Shown: positions 18,452-27,999 of the stretch, piece after piece | Layout of the letters: each line of letters opens with the position of its first letter | How positions within the stretch are numbered: the first letter of the stretch is position 1 | Origin: Changpingibacter yushuensis | GTDB lineage: Bacteria; Actinomycetota; Actinomycetes; Actinomycetales; Actinomycetaceae | Assembly (NCBI RefSeq): GCF_014041995.1 | Contig: NZ_CP059492.1 | Coordinates: 806,001-870,000 of the forward strand | Direction: 5' to 3' | DNA: 64,000 bases | Position numbers and translations under genes: made by a program | The notes under the pieces: model-generated | Database searches by the model: none | The model's input: the letters and a program-made list of their open reading frames with translations, nothing else | What the model was told of the DNA's origin: nothing

Positions 18452-18593
18452 GCACGGTCGCATCCCTTGAGTTTGGGCAGCGGATCTCGGCACTCAAAGC
18501 AGCCTGGTTCCGGCTGGCCAAGGTGTGATTCAGCGCGGCGCACACTACCGCACGGTGGATTAGTCGCCGCCGTGACGTAGGCTTGGATACGCT

Positions 18594-21182
18594 ATGAGCT
18601 CTCAGAAACATGACGCCTACCAGTCCTCGATGGAACGCCTGCGCGAACGGATCGCTGCGGCAAAGGAGGCGGTGGCCGCGGAGTCCGCGCCAGAACGTAC
18701 TGTCTACAACGCTACTGATCGTGAGGCCGTGGTTTCGCGCCTCAACACGCCCCGGTCAGATGAGATTCTTGCGGGCCTCAACCCGGCCCAACGCAAGGCC
18801 GTGACGCACACGGGTGGCCCACTTCTCGTTGTAGCCGGTGCCGGTTCGGGTAAGACCAGGGTGCTCACCTCACGCATCGCCTATCTCATCGCCTCGGGAG
18901 CTGCCCGTCCAGGTGAGATCCTCGCGATCACGTTTACGAATAAGGCCGCGAAAGAGATGCGTGAACGGCTTGACTCAATGCTCGGTGGAGCTGCTCGTTC
19001 GATGTGGATCTCCACATTCCATTCGGCGTGCGTGCGGATCCTGCGCGCTGAGTACAAGGCACTCGGGCTACGATCCAGCTTCACAATCTATGATCAGACT
19101 GATGCCCAACGCCTCATGAACATGGTGTGCCGGGAGGAGAACATTGATCACAGGGTCTACCCGCCAAAGACTCTCTCCCGGAAGGTCTCAGATCTGAAGA
19201 ACGATCTGGTCACTCCATCCCAAGCTGCGGAAGCTGCCTCAGACAAGGAGTCCGAGGTTCTTGCCACTGCGTATGCGCATTATCAGCGCCGCCTTCAGCA
19301 AGCTAGTGCCGTGGACTTCGATGACCTCATCATGCTCACCGTTCAGCTTCTTCAAACCAATCCAGATCTCACCGAGCACTACCGCCGGCGATTTCGCCAT
19401 ATTTTGGTGGATGAGTATCAAGATACCAACCACGCGCAGTACCAACTTGTTCGCTTGCTGGCGGGCACGCGAAAAGACACTGTTTTCAGTGATCTCATGG
19501 TGGTGGGCGATGCAGATCAGTCCATTTATGCCTTCCGCGGAGCCACCATCCGCAACATTGAAGACTTCGAAAAGGACTTCCCGGACGCAACATCGATCCT
19601 CTTGGAGCAGAACTACCGCTCCACACAATCGATTCTGACCGCTGCAAATGCCGTCATCTCTCACAACCAAGGTCGGCGGGCAAAGAACCTGTGGACTGAT
19701 CAGGGCAGCGGCGAGAAACTCACCGGGTATGTGGCCGATTCGGAAGCGGACGAGGCCAGTTTTGTGGTTGAAGAAATCGACCGCTTGCGTGACGGCGCGG
19801 GGTACAAGTATGGCGACGTCGCCGTCTTCTACCGCACGAATGCACAATCGCGTGCAGTGGAAGATATGTTTGTTCGGTCTGGGATTCCTTACCGAGTGAT
19901 TGGCGGAACCCGCTTCTACGAGCGTCGTGAAATCAAGGATGCGCTGGCCTACCTGCACGCTATCGTCAATCCAGACGATACGGTTTCGATTCGCCGTATT
20001 CTCAACATGCCCAAGCGCGGGTTGGGGGAGAAAGCTGAGCAAGCCGTGGCTCTGCATTCCTCACGTCACGGCATCTCCTTTGGCGAAGCGCTTGCGGATG
20101 TTGCACATCCCGGACCTCGCGGAGAAGTTCTGGGGCTCACTGCGCGTGCCGCAAACGCCATGAGCGGCTTTGTGGCAATGCTTGAGAAGTCCCGTCAGCA
20201 GGTGGCCGAAGGTGGCGCTCCAGCAGATATCTTGGACGATGTCATGGATGCTTCTGGTTACCTCGAAATGCTGCGTGTGAGCGAGGATCCACAGGATGAG
20301 TCGCGTCTAGAGAATCTGGCTGAGTTGCATTCGGTTGCTTCGGACTTCCGTACGCTCAATCCGGACGGCACGCTGGAGGAATGGCTCGATCAGGTCTCGC
20401 TGGTATCCGATTCAGACAAGCTCCCAGACGGCGATGAAGGCGAAGGCGAAGTCACCCTGATGACCATTCACACGGCCAAGGGTTTGGAGTTCCCGGTCGT
20501 GTTCATTACCGGGATGGAAGATGGAACATTCCCGCACATGCGCTCGCTCGCAGACCCAAAGGAACTAGCTGAGGAACGCCGTTTGGCGTATGTGGCCGTA
20601 ACACGTGCCCGCCAACGGCTTTACCTTTCGCGTGCCGCTACCCGATCGTCATGGGGCGCACCGCAGGAGTTTCCGCCCTCCAGATTCCTCGAGGAGATTC
20701 CGGCAGAGCTCATTGATTGGCGCCGTTCCGAATCGAGTCAGGATGTTCTGCGCGGTTCAGGATGGTCGGGAAGCTGGGGTTCTGGCGGAGGGCGAACCGC
20801 TGGCGGCTCAGGCCGGGGTGAATCGCGAGGTGGATCAGGGTCACGCCGCAGTTCCCAGTACGATTCGCCGCGGTTTGGTTCATTTGACGACGACGGCGGC
20901 ACCGTCTTTGGTTCGGGAAAGGGATTTGTTCCCGGGAAGCTCGGATCTCCAGAGAAACAAGCAGATCAGTGTGAGCCGGTTGCAAGTGATCCCGCCCCGA
21001 GTACCGCCACAGCGGCAACGATGGGGCTTTCGGTGGGGGATGCCGTGCGTCATAAGAGCTTCGGCACCGGAAAGATCGTGGCTTTTGAAGGCAAGGGCAA
21101 GTCAACCGTTGCGAAGGTGGCGTTCCGATCAGGCGCTACCAAGCGGCTCATGCTTCGATTCGCGCCGCTTGAAAAGATCTGA
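18594..21182 (+). CDS. pcrA: ATP-dependent DNA helicase PcrA/UvrD
   Basis: An 862-residue superfamily 1A helicase acting in nucleotide-excision repair and in removing obstacles from replication forks. Motif Q (GLNPAQRKAVT), Walker A GAGSGKT (Lys87), motif II DEYQDTN, GDADQSIYAFRGA, motif IV LEQNYRST, motif V TIHTAKGLEF and motif VI VAVTRAR appear in order. A Gly/Ser/Arg-rich linker (about residues 720-770) leads to a C-terminal Tudor-like segment (GDAVRHKSFGTGKIVAFEG) typical of PcrA, which contacts RNA polymerase. The N-terminal 60 residues before motif Q form an extension usual in actinobacteria. Ends 119 bases before sucC; a separate transcription unit is likely. Confidence 0.93.
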   Translation: MSSQKHDAYQSSMERLRERIAAAKEAVAAESAPERTVYNATDREAVVSRLNTPRSDEILAGLNPAQRKAVTHTGGPLLVVAGAGSGKTRVLTSRIAYLIASGAARPGEILAITFTNKAAKEMRERLDSMLGGAARSMWISTFHSACVRILRAEYKALGLRSSFTIYDQTDAQRLMNMVCREENIDHRVYPPKTLSRKVSDLKNDLVTPSQAAEAASDKESEVLATAYAHYQRRLQQASAVDFDDLIMLTVQLLQTNPDLTEHYRRRFRHILVDEYQDTNHAQYQLVRLLAGTRKDTVFSDLMVVGDADQSIYAFRGATIRNIEDFEKDFPDATSILLEQNYRSTQSILTAANAVISHNQGRRAKNLWTDQGSGEKLTGYVADSEADEASFVVEEIDRLRDGAGYKYGDVAVFYRTNAQSRAVEDMFVRSGIPYRVIGGTRFYERREIKDALAYLHAIVNPDDTVSIRRILNMPKRGLGEKAEQAVALHSSRHGISFGEALADVAHPGPRGEVLGLTARAANAMSGFVAMLEKSRQQVAEGGAPADILDDVMDASGYLEMLRVSEDPQDESRLENLAELHSVASDFRTLNPDGTLEEWLDQVSLVSDSDKLPDGDEGEGEVTLMTIHTAKGLEFPVVFITGMEDGTFPHMRSLADPKELAEERRLAYVAVTRARQRLYLSRAATRSSWGAPQEFPPSRFLEEIPAELIDWRRSESSQDVLRGSGWSGSWGSGGGRTAGGSGRGESRGGSGSRRSSQYDSPRFGSFDDDGGTVFGSGKGFVPGKLGSPEKQADQCEPVASDPAPSTATAATMGLSVGDAVRHKSFGTGKIVAFEGKGKSTVAKVAFRSGATKRLMLRFAPLEKI

Positions 21183-21301
21183 AGCCACGGCGCTAGGTAC
21201 ATGGCGTCCAAATGTTTGGTTACCCACGTCTGGGACGAACGGCTCAGGTACACTCATGCTGTCTCGGCGTCGAGATATCGGCTGAGGAAAGGACACCTCG
21301 A

Positions 21302-22459
21302 TTGGATCTCTACGAGTACCAGGCCCGCGACTTGTTTGCGAAGCACGGCGTTCCAGTACTACCCGCACTTGTTGCTTCGACTCCCGATGAAGCAGAGGCT
21401 GCGGCAGAAAAGCTTGGCGGCCTTGTGGTTGTCAAGGCGCAAGTTAAAACCGGTGGGCGTGGCAAAGCGGGTGGCGTGAAGCTCGCTCACTCTCCCCAAG
21501 AAGCTAGGGAACTGGCCAGCCAGATTCTCGGCATGGACATCAAGGGGCACACAGTTCACCGAGTGCTCATAGCATCTGGTGCTCAGATTGCACACGAATA
21601 CTACTTCTCGGTGCTATTGGATCGCTCTGAACGGCGTTACCTCGCCATGTGCTCCGTTGAAGGCGGCATGGAGATCGAACAGCTCGCCAAGGAACGCCCT
21701 GAAGCCTTGGCCCGTATCCCTGTGGATCCTATCGTTGGGCTGGATTCCGCCAAGGCTCGCGAGATAGTCGCGGCAGCGGGATTTGAGACCGAGGTTGGCG
21801 AAAAGGTTGTTCCAGTTCTCGAACGCCTGTGGGATGTGTACCAAGGTGAGGACGCCACGCTTGTCGAAGTCAACCCTCTGATCTCCACCGATCAGGGTGA
21901 GATCATCGCCTTGGATGGCAAGGTCACCCTCGATGACAACGCAGCCTTCCGTCATCTCGACCATGAAGAGCTAGTAGATAAAGCAGCCGAGGATCCGCTC
22001 GAAGCTAAGGCCAAGGCACTGGGCTTGAATTACGTCAAGCTCCACGGCCAAGTTGGGATTATTGGCAACGGTGCGGGGCTCGTCATGTCCACGCTCGACG
22101 TCGTCGCGTATGCAGGAGAAGAATACGGCGTTGGGCCAGCAAACTTCTTGGACATCGGCGGGGGTGCTTCGGCGAACGTTATGTCCAATGGTCTAAGTGT
22201 GATCCTGGGAGATCCGGAAGTCCGATCGGTGTTCGTCAATGTGTTTGGCGGAATCACAGCGTGTGATGAAGTGGCGCGCGGCATCGTCGCCGCACTGGGC
22301 ATTCTGGGTGATGCAGCCACTAAGCCTATTGTGGTGCGATTGGACGGAAACAACGTGGTGGAGGGCAGGCGGATTCTTGCCGAAGCCAACCACCCCCTCG
22401 TGATAACCGAAGACACCATGGACGGCGCTGCTGCCCGGGCTGCCCAGCTCGCAGCGTGA
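21302..22459 (+). CDS. sucC: Succinyl-CoA synthetase beta subunit
   Basis: A 385-residue ADP/GDP-forming subunit that makes succinyl-CoA or runs in reverse to give ATP. The TTG at 21302 is chosen: it follows GAGGAAAGGA and begins the conserved [21 protein letters not shown]. An in-frame extension upstream has no homology. The ATP-grasp fold, with [16 protein letters not shown] near residue 45, [18 protein letters not shown] and the CoA-ligase swap region at the end, is complete. Twenty-one bases separate it from sucD, so both are made from one message. With icd and mdh elsewhere in the window, it is part of an apparently partial TCA cycle, although missing genes may lie outside. Confidence 0.93.
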   Translation: MDLYEYQARDLFAKHGVPVLPALVASTPDEAEAAAEKLGGLVVVKAQVKTGGRGKAGGVKLAHSPQEARELASQILGMDIKGHTVHRVLIASGAQIAHEYYFSVLLDRSERRYLAMCSVEGGMEIEQLAKERPEALARIPVDPIVGLDSAKAREIVAAAGFETEVGEKVVPVLERLWDVYQGEDATLVEVNPLISTDQGEIIALDGKVTLDDNAAFRHLDHEELVDKAAEDPLEAKAKALGLNYVKLHGQVGIIGNGAGLVMSTLDVVAYAGEEYGVGPANFLDIGGGASANVMSNGLSVILGDPEVRSVFVNVFGGITACDEVARGIVAALGILGDAATKPIVVRLDGNNVVEGRRILAEANHPLVITEDTMDGAAARAAQLAA

Positions 22460-22480
22460 GAATCAGGAGAACAGAAGAAT

Positions 22481-23398
22481 ATGTCGATTTTCCTCAATGC
22501 GCAGTCCAAGGTGATCGTTCAAGGCATGACCGGTTCCGAAGGATCGAAGCACACCCGAAGGATGCTTGGTGCGGGAACTCAGATAGTGGCGGGGGTCAAT
22601 CCCCGCAAAGCCGGCACAGCCGTTGATTTCGACGTAACACCCATTGGGTGGAACGCTGATCAACGCGAGGCTGGCATGGTTACTGTTCCTGTGTATGGGA
22701 CCGTGACCGAGGCAAAGGCGGCGACGGGTGCGACTGTCTCAGTGGTGTTTGTTCCGCCGGCCTTCACCAAGAGCGCGGTGATTGAAGCCGTGGATGCGGG
22801 GCTGGAGCTAATTGTCGTGATTACCGAAGGCGTACCAGTGGCAGACACGGCGGAGTTCTTCACCTACGCCCAGCAGAAGGGTGTTCGGCTCATTGGCCCG
22901 AACTGCCCTGGGATCATTACGCCTGGTCAATCCAATGTGGGTATCACCCCTCCGGATATCACTGGTCCGGGCCGAATCGGATTGGTCTCCAAGTCGGGAA
23001 CTCTCACCTATCAGATGATGTACGAACTCTCGGATATTGGTTTCTCCACGTGCATTGGAATCGGTGGCGATCCAGTGATCGGCACCACCCACATTGATGC
23101 TCTGGAAGCATTCGAAGCTGATCCGGATACAGACCTCGTGGTCATGATCGGCGAGATCGGCGGCGACGCCGAGGAACGCGCGGCAGCCTACATCAAAGAA
23201 CACATGACCAAACCGGTGGTGGGTTACGTTGCAGGCTTCACCGCTCCAGAAGGCAAGACAATGGGGCATGCTGGAGCAATCGTCTCCGGCTCAGCTGGAA
23301 CAGCAGCAGCAAAGAAGGCCGCTTTGGAGGCTGTTGGCGTTCAGGTGGGCAAGACGCCAAGCCAAACTGCGCAGCTCGCGCGCGAACTCTTGAAGTAG
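22481..23398 (+). CDS. sucD: Succinyl-CoA synthetase alpha subunit
   Basis: A 305-residue subunit holding the phosphohistidine. Conserved segments are [25 protein letters not shown] and the [11 protein letters not shown]-like motif, [23 protein letters not shown], and [18 protein letters not shown], in which the His is phosphorylated. Length and motifs are normal. The ATG is preceded by AGGAGAAC. It follows sucC in an operon and is closed by the strong hairpin at 23408-23448, which also ends the opposing nag operon. Confidence 0.94.
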   Translation: MSIFLNAQSKVIVQGMTGSEGSKHTRRMLGAGTQIVAGVNPRKAGTAVDFDVTPIGWNADQREAGMVTVPVYGTVTEAKAATGATVSVVFVPPAFTKSAVIEAVDAGLELIVVITEGVPVADTAEFFTYAQQKGVRLIGPNCPGIITPGQSNVGITPPDITGPGRIGLVSKSGTLTYQMMYELSDIGFSTCIGIGGDPVIGTTHIDALEAFEADPDTDLVVMIGEIGGDAEERAAAYIKEHMTKPVVGYVAGFTAPEGKTMGHAGAIVSGSAGTAAAKKAALEAVGVQVGKTPSQTAQLARELLK

Positions 23399-23407
23399 GT
23401 GCCGGTG

Positions 23408-23448
23408 GTGCAGGTGGGGTCTGGCAGGATGCCAGACCCCACCTGCAC
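23408..23448. terminator. Bidirectional terminator, sucD / nagA
   Basis: GTGCAGGTGGGGTCTGGC (23408-23425) pairs without mismatch over 18 bp with 23431-23448 around an AGGAT loop. On the plus strand it is followed by TTTCCTT. It lies between two convergent genes. Confidence 0.85.
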
Positions 23449-23453
23449 TTTCC

Positions 23454-24716
23454 TTAGATCCTGCGGCCTTCGCGAATCACAGTTAACGGTTGATACTGGG
23501 CGTCCAAGACGATGAAGTTGGGCGGCGTGCCAACCTCAAATTGAAGTGTGACTCCCGAGGCTACCCGTGGTGCAGTTGTCAGTGAAGCTGCCAGAGCGGG
23601 GCCGGCAACCATGCCTCGCACGAGGCTCGCCAAGCTCAGCGCGCCGCGATTCGCCAACGCAGTGAGCTGCTCCGACAAGCGGGAGCATCCTCCGGCGATG
23701 GTCTCCTGGCCAGCCAAGCGTGCAGTGCCGTCCGAGACGTCTACCGCCAAACCACCCAGCTGATAGCTACCTTCCGGCATTCCTGCCGCGGCGATCGCAT
23801 CAGTCACGAACAGAACCGCTAAATCTGGCCGGGTATGGGCGACGAGGTCCAGACCCTCCATATCCTCTCCACGAGGCTCCACATCCGTGATGTACTGCGC
23901 GACATCCTCAACAAGGATCGGCTTGATGTGTACGCCATCACCGATGAGCTCAACCGCTACCTCACCGCGGCGAGCTGCCTGAATGAGTTCGCGGATGGGG
24001 CCGGGCTCGCGATGGTTGATCGCAGGCATGGCATTAAACAGGTGTGTGGCGGTTTGGGGAACTCCCACCAGACCGATCTCGCGGGCGTATTCGCTGGTTT
24101 CATGCAGGAGCTTCGCAGTGGTGGCACCGTCTGTTGAGGTGTGCCCCCATGATGGCTTTGCTCCGTAGCGAAGAAGAAGGCGGGCAGCCTCCTCCGCATT
24201 CCCTGTCTCTGGAGCAATCGTCATGGTGCGAATCCACCCCTCACCGGCCTTCAACCACGACTCCAGTTCGGCCACATCGGCATCGCGAATGGCCGCTGGG
24301 TTCTGGGCTCCAGCCTTGTGGGGGGAAATGTATGGGCCCTCCATATGAATACCCGCGAGCTCACCAGAGGCGCAGAACGGGACCAACGCCCTGATGGCGG
24401 GGATAGGGTCGGTCAAGGAGACAAGGGACGCCACAAGAGCTGTGGTGCCTGCGCTCCGATGAGCTGCGATTGCCGAAGCAATCGAATCGGCATCAAGATC
24501 ATCTGGGAAGGAAGCCCCGCCGCCTCCATGGCAGTGGACATCAACCAAACCGGGAACGATGTGCGTTCCGATCACGCCGTCGTCGTCCGCCAAATTGTCA
24601 GACGTGCCAATACCGGCAGGCAGGATCTGCGTAATCAAGCCATCATTGTCAAGGACCAGCCCACCGCCGATATGGCGGCCGAAGCCGTCGAGGACTTCGC
24701 CAATGTAGTGCGTCAT
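23454..24716 (-). CDS. nagA: N-acetylglucosamine-6-phosphate deacetylase
   Basis: A 420-residue amidohydrolase that removes acetate from N-acetylglucosamine 6-phosphate. Metal ligands start with DVHCHGGGG near residue 60; GIHMEGPYISPHKAGAQNP is the conserved substrate/metal loop, ATHLFNAMP carries the next His, and FVTDAIAAAGMPEG has the catalytic Asp. Slightly longer than most bacterial NagA (about 380-390). The start lies six bases after the nagB stop, giving a nagB-nagA operon. Together they channel amino sugars from mucin or cell-wall recycling into fructose 6-phosphate, feeding the phosphofructokinase also found here. No phosphotransferase or kinase is next to it, so uptake genes are elsewhere. 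Confidence 0.92.
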   Translation of the reverse strand: MTHYIGEVLDGFGRHIGGGLVLDNDGLITQILPAGIGTSDNLADDDGVIGTHIVPGLVDVHCHGGGGASFPDDLDADSIASAIAAHRSAGTTALVASLVSLTDPIPAIRALVPFCASGELAGIHMEGPYISPHKAGAQNPAAIRDADVAELESWLKAGEGWIRTMTIAPETGNAEEAARLLLRYGAKPSWGHTSTDGATTAKLLHETSEYAREIGLVGVPQTATHLFNAMPAINHREPGPIRELIQAARRGEVAVELIGDGVHIKPILVEDVAQYITDVEPRGEDMEGLDLVAHTRPDLAVLFVTDAIAAAGMPEGSYQLGGLAVDVSDGTARLAGQETIAGGCSRLSEQLTALANRGALSLASLVRGMVAGPALAASLTTAPRVASGVTLQFEVGTPPNFIVLDAQYQPLTVIREGRRI

Positions 24717-24722
24717 TGGGGT

Positions 24723-25505
24723 TCAGTCCCCAAAGGCAAGCTGCCAGCGCTCGACGTAGAGATCGGTGTACTCCAACGTGGAAGCAGCCGCCTTGTCAGC
24801 GATAACCACGACGTCTGGGTGCATCTGAAGAATAGTGGCAGGCCACTTAGCGCTGATGGGGCCTTCAATAAGCTGGGCCAAGGCATTGGCCTTGTTTGCG
24901 CCGAAAGCCAGCAAAACGATTTGGCGGGCTTCCATGATGGTGCCGAGGCCCTGCGTTATGCACGTAGTGGGGACCTTGGAAACATCTCCATCGAAGAAGC
25001 GAGCGTTATCCGTAATAGTTTGGCTGGCTAGCGGTTCGGCGTGTGTACGGGAGACGAGTGATCCACCGGGTTCGTTGAACCCAATATGGCCGTCAGTGCC
25101 GATCCCGAGTATCTGAAGGTCAATACCGCCCACCGCGCCGATCTCGCGATCATAATGCAGCGCTGCCACGTTCGGGTCTTCCGCCGAAGCGTCTGGGGTA
25201 TGCAGCCCTTCCTCGGTGAGCCCCACGTTTTCCTTACCAACAAGTTCGCGGCGCAGAACGTTGCGGTAGCGCTCAGGGTGATCCTCTGCGATACCGACGT
25301 ATTCGTCGAGCGCAAAAACCTGCGACTTCTTCAGCGAAAAATCGCCAGCAGCATGCGCAGCGCGGAGCTCACGATACAGACCACTCGGTGTTGAACCAGT
25401 TGCCACGCCAAGTGTGGCGTTGGGCTTCTGAGCGAACAGATTGATGACAACGTGTGCAGCGGCGCTCGACGCCTGATCAGAGTTGTCGAATATTCCCAGG
25501 TGCAT
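24723..25505 (-). CDS. nagB: Glucosamine-6-phosphate deaminase
   Basis: A 260-residue isomerase/deaminase that converts glucosamine 6-phosphate into fructose 6-phosphate and ammonia. The ATG at 25505 begins the conserved MHLGIFDN and follows GGAG at eight bases; an open extension upstream is not homologous. LGVATGSTPSGLYREL is the phosphate loop, ALDEYVGI contains the catalytic Asp, and GIGTDGHIGFNEPG the active-site His/Glu region. Normal length for the family. First gene of the nagBA operon; the 256-base gap to the divergent DUF6350 gene must contain its promoter. I saw no DasR/NagR-type operator (TGGTCTAGACCA-like) there. Confidence 0.93.
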   Translation of the reverse strand: MHLGIFDNSDQASSAAAHVVINLFAQKPNATLGVATGSTPSGLYRELRAAHAAGDFSLKKSQVFALDEYVGIAEDHPERYRNVLRRELVGKENVGLTEEGLHTPDASAEDPNVAALHYDREIGAVGGIDLQILGIGTDGHIGFNEPGGSLVSRTHAEPLASQTITDNARFFDGDVSKVPTTCITQGLGTIMEARQIVLLAFGANKANALAQLIEGPISAKWPATILQMHPDVVVIADKAAASTLEYTDLYVERWQLAFGD

Positions 25506-25761
25506 AGGTGTCTCCTTTTTGTGAAGCTTGCCCTTGGTTGTTGAACGGCCAGACGCTAGCGCAGTGCATTGGAAGTCCGTGGATAGCAGAAGACCTGCCA
25601 TATACACGAGTCCAGCACCGCTTGTCATGGTTGATACCCAGTATAGGTGGCGCGGGTTGTACCTTCTGGCAAAGCTGGCGCTCTCATGTGCGGCAATCGG
25701 TGAGCGACACGCCGCCCGATGCTGCAGACCTCCGAAGCGGAAGAAGGAACGATGGGAACCG

Positions 25762-27237
25762 ATGAATGAGAACAGCCGTCACGCAGTCCACGCCGCACTC
25801 GCCGCCTCCCAAGCGGTGATTTTGACGTGGCTCGCAACTGCGGTTGTGGTGATTTTTGCCTTCACAATCAACATCTCTTCCCCTGTACTCACAGGTGTGA
25901 GCTGGCAGGATGCTGGCCATATGGCAACATCCTTGTGGATGCTGAGCTTGGGTTCTCCACTTATCGTCTCCGGAGCTCACATATCCCTTATGCCTTTGCT
26001 CCTGACGCTTGGCATTGCACTAGCCTTCCGCTACTTCATCCGGCGCGACTCTATCGGTGGATGGAATGAGGTGGTCGGGGCCGCATGTGCAGCGGCTGCG
26101 CTCACGGCCATTATCAGCCTTTCGGCGCTGCCTGGCACCTTCACACTGCACGGTATCTTGGGAGCAGGCATCATCGCAGCAGGTGTTTCGCTCATCGAAT
26201 GGTGGAGCTGGGATCCGCCGCGAGCAGCGTGGTGGGGGTGGATGGCACGGTCGTGGGCCTTGGCAAAGCCGCTGCTGATGGTGTTGATAAGTGCCACCTT
26301 TGTGCTTTTCATTGTTGCCATGGTGACGGGCTGGGATCAGGTTCTAGACATCCACAGCTACTACCTACTTAATGCGCTCCAGAGCGGAGTGTTTACTGTT
26401 GCGCAGGCGTTGTATCTACCTACCCTCCTTGTGTGGACCTTGGCGTTTGCCTCAGGAGCTGGATTCACGGTTGGTTCAGGTACCCACTTCTCATCGCTTG
26501 GGGTCATGACGCAACCGCTGCCTGCCTTGCCCGTTTTAGGTGCGTTGCCGGGGCCAACTGTGCACATGCCGTGGCTCATCGTCATCATCGTGGCATGTGG
26601 TTTAGCCGTTGGGGTTCTATCAGGGGGCCATCTGAAACGGCTCGGTGAGGCGTGTGGGGCCGGTGCGATAGCCACGATGGTCCTCATGGTTCTGTTCGCA
26701 CTCCTAGGTGCCCTCTCCACAGGCGGAATCGGGCCAGGCAGGCTTATCGAGACGGGCGTTGAACCCCCAATCTTCGGAGCTCTTGTTGCACTTGAGGCGG
26801 GTGGTGGGCTCTTGCTCGGCTTGCTCTTCAGAAACCAGCAGCTTCACGGGATCATTCGCGCAAGGTTTCGCGGCGCTGCAGCATCCCCTTCAACCGGAGG
26901 CGCAGCGGATCTTGAGGATAAACGTGCGGCTGAGGCACCAGAGGATCTCGCTATGAGTGGCCCGGCCGCCGTGCCCAACGGAAAGCCGGAGGGAACAGCC
27001 AAGCTAACAGACAATGGCGGAGAGGCAGCTCCTCGTATTGATGAACCATCAGAACCGATTTCACGTGTTTCCGACGGCGACGCGGATTTCGATGAGCCTA
27101 TGGCCCACTCTGATAACGCCACGGCCCGCTCTGATCTGGCAAAGAGGAATTCCGCGGAAGATGGAGAGCTTTCTGCCGCTGAGAAGTGGCGCATTAGCCG
27201 CGGCTTGCCCGTAATCGACCAGTCGGACGCCGTGTAG
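25762..27237 (+). CDS. DUF6350 / PerM-like multi-span membrane protein
   Basis: A protein of about 491 residues beginning at the ATG at 25762 (MNENSRHAV); longer frames upstream are without homology. It has eight or more hydrophobic helices to about residue 365, including an N-terminal VILTWLATAVVVIFAFTI and the GSGTHFSSLGVM loop, then a 120-residue hydrophilic, Glu/Ser-rich tail in the cytoplasm. This layout and its place directly before purN are typical of the actinobacterial DUF6350 family; the mycobacterial relative PerM affects cell division. It diverges from nagB. Function here is unproven. The tail is unusually long and disordered. Confidence 0.7.
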   Translation: MNENSRHAVHAALAASQAVILTWLATAVVVIFAFTINISSPVLTGVSWQDAGHMATSLWMLSLGSPLIVSGAHISLMPLLLTLGIALAFRYFIRRDSIGGWNEVVGAACAAAALTAIISLSALPGTFTLHGILGAGIIAAGVSLIEWWSWDPPRAAWWGWMARSWALAKPLLMVLISATFVLFIVAMVTGWDQVLDIHSYYLLNALQSGVFTVAQALYLPTLLVWTLAFASGAGFTVGSGTHFSSLGVMTQPLPALPVLGALPGPTVHMPWLIVIIVACGLAVGVLSGGHLKRLGEACGAGAIATMVLMVLFALLGALSTGGIGPGRLIETGVEPPIFGALVALEAGGGLLLGLLFRNQQLHGIIRARFRGAAASPSTGGAADLEDKRAAEAPEDLAMSGPAAVPNGKPEGTAKLTDNGGEAAPRIDEPSEPISRVSDGDADFDEPMAHSDNATARSDLAKRNSAEDGELSAAEKWRISRGLPVIDQSDAV

Positions 27238-27296
27238 ACGTGAGACGGCCGCGTCCACGCAGACGAACAAACCTGAATATTGGGCGTCGATCTGGC

Positions 27297-27302
27297 TAGT
27301 CT
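27297..27302 (+). promoter_or_regulatory. -10 element of a leaderless purN transcript
   Basis: TAGTCT (TANNNT pattern) lies seven bases before the GTG start of purN, and no ribosome site is present. In actinobacteria this spacing marks transcripts that start at the first base of the start codon. Confidence 0.5.
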
Positions 27303-27309
27303 TCCTCTT

Positions 27310-27966
27310 GTGACCGAATTGCAAATCGTGCGCCCAGCATCAGCTCCCGCACGCCTCGTCGTGCTCGTTTCCGGAACCGGCTCCAACATGGCTGCCATCC
27401 TTCACGCTTCCCATGACCCGGCCTATGGCGCCCGCATTGTGGCAGTGGGCGCTGATCGCGAGGGCACTCGCGGCATCGAGATCGCTGCCGAGGCAGGTAT
27501 CCCCACATTCGTGACGAAGCTCGGAGACTTCTCTAGCCGCGAGGAATGGAACGTGGCCGTACGCGACGAAGTCGAGCAGTACAAACCTGACATCGTAGTA
27601 CTCGCGGGATTCCTCAAGCTGCTCAGCCCCGGTTTTCTTGGCGCATTCCCCAAGAGAGTCATCAACACACACAATGCCCTGCTTCCCTCGTTTCCAGGGG
27701 TTCATGGACCGGCCGATGCCGTCGCATATGGTGTCAAGGTATCCGGCGCAACGCTGTTCGTTGTGGACCCGGGAGTTGATACGGGCGCAATACTCTCACA
27801 GGTGACCTGCCAGGTCCTAGATACCGATACGCCAGATTCACTCCTCGAACGCATCAAGGTTGTGGAGCGTCAGCAGCTCGTGGACTGTGTGGGGCGCATG
27901 GCTCGCGAGGGATGGTGGACGAACGGGCGGAGAGCGGGCCTTGGAGGCCCACCCTCTATCGGTTGA
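27310..27966 (+). CDS. purN: Phosphoribosylglycinamide formyltransferase
   Basis: A 218-residue enzyme that transfers the formyl group of 10-formyl-tetrahydrofolate to GAR in purine synthesis. The GTG at 27310 is preferred as a leaderless start; an upstream TTG at 27280 would add ten residues with no ribosome site either. LVVLVSGTGSNMAAIL binds phosphate; the catalytic Asn and His are in INTHNALLPSFPGVHGP and the Asp in VVDPGVDTGAIL. It lies about 70 bases after the DUF6350 gene, as in many actinobacteria, but appears to have its own promoter. It is convergent with the ATPase gene, 33 bases apart. Its formyl-folate supply would come from folD, also in this window. Confidence 0.92.
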   Translation: MTELQIVRPASAPARLVVLVSGTGSNMAAILHASHDPAYGARIVAVGADREGTRGIEIAAEAGIPTFVTKLGDFSSREEWNVAVRDEVEQYKPDIVVLAGFLKLLSPGFLGAFPKRVINTHNALLPSFPGVHGPADAVAYGVKVSGATLFVVDPGVDTGAILSQVTCQVLDTDTPDSLLERIKVVERQQLVDCVGRMAREGWWTNGRRAGLGGPPSIG

Positions 27967-27999
27967 CGCGCCGCCGCAGTGAGCGGTGACGCGCCCGCA

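Noticed and set aside
25506-25761. DasR/NagR operator before nagB
   Set aside because: I looked for a TGGTCTAGACCA-like palindrome in the divergent gap and found none.
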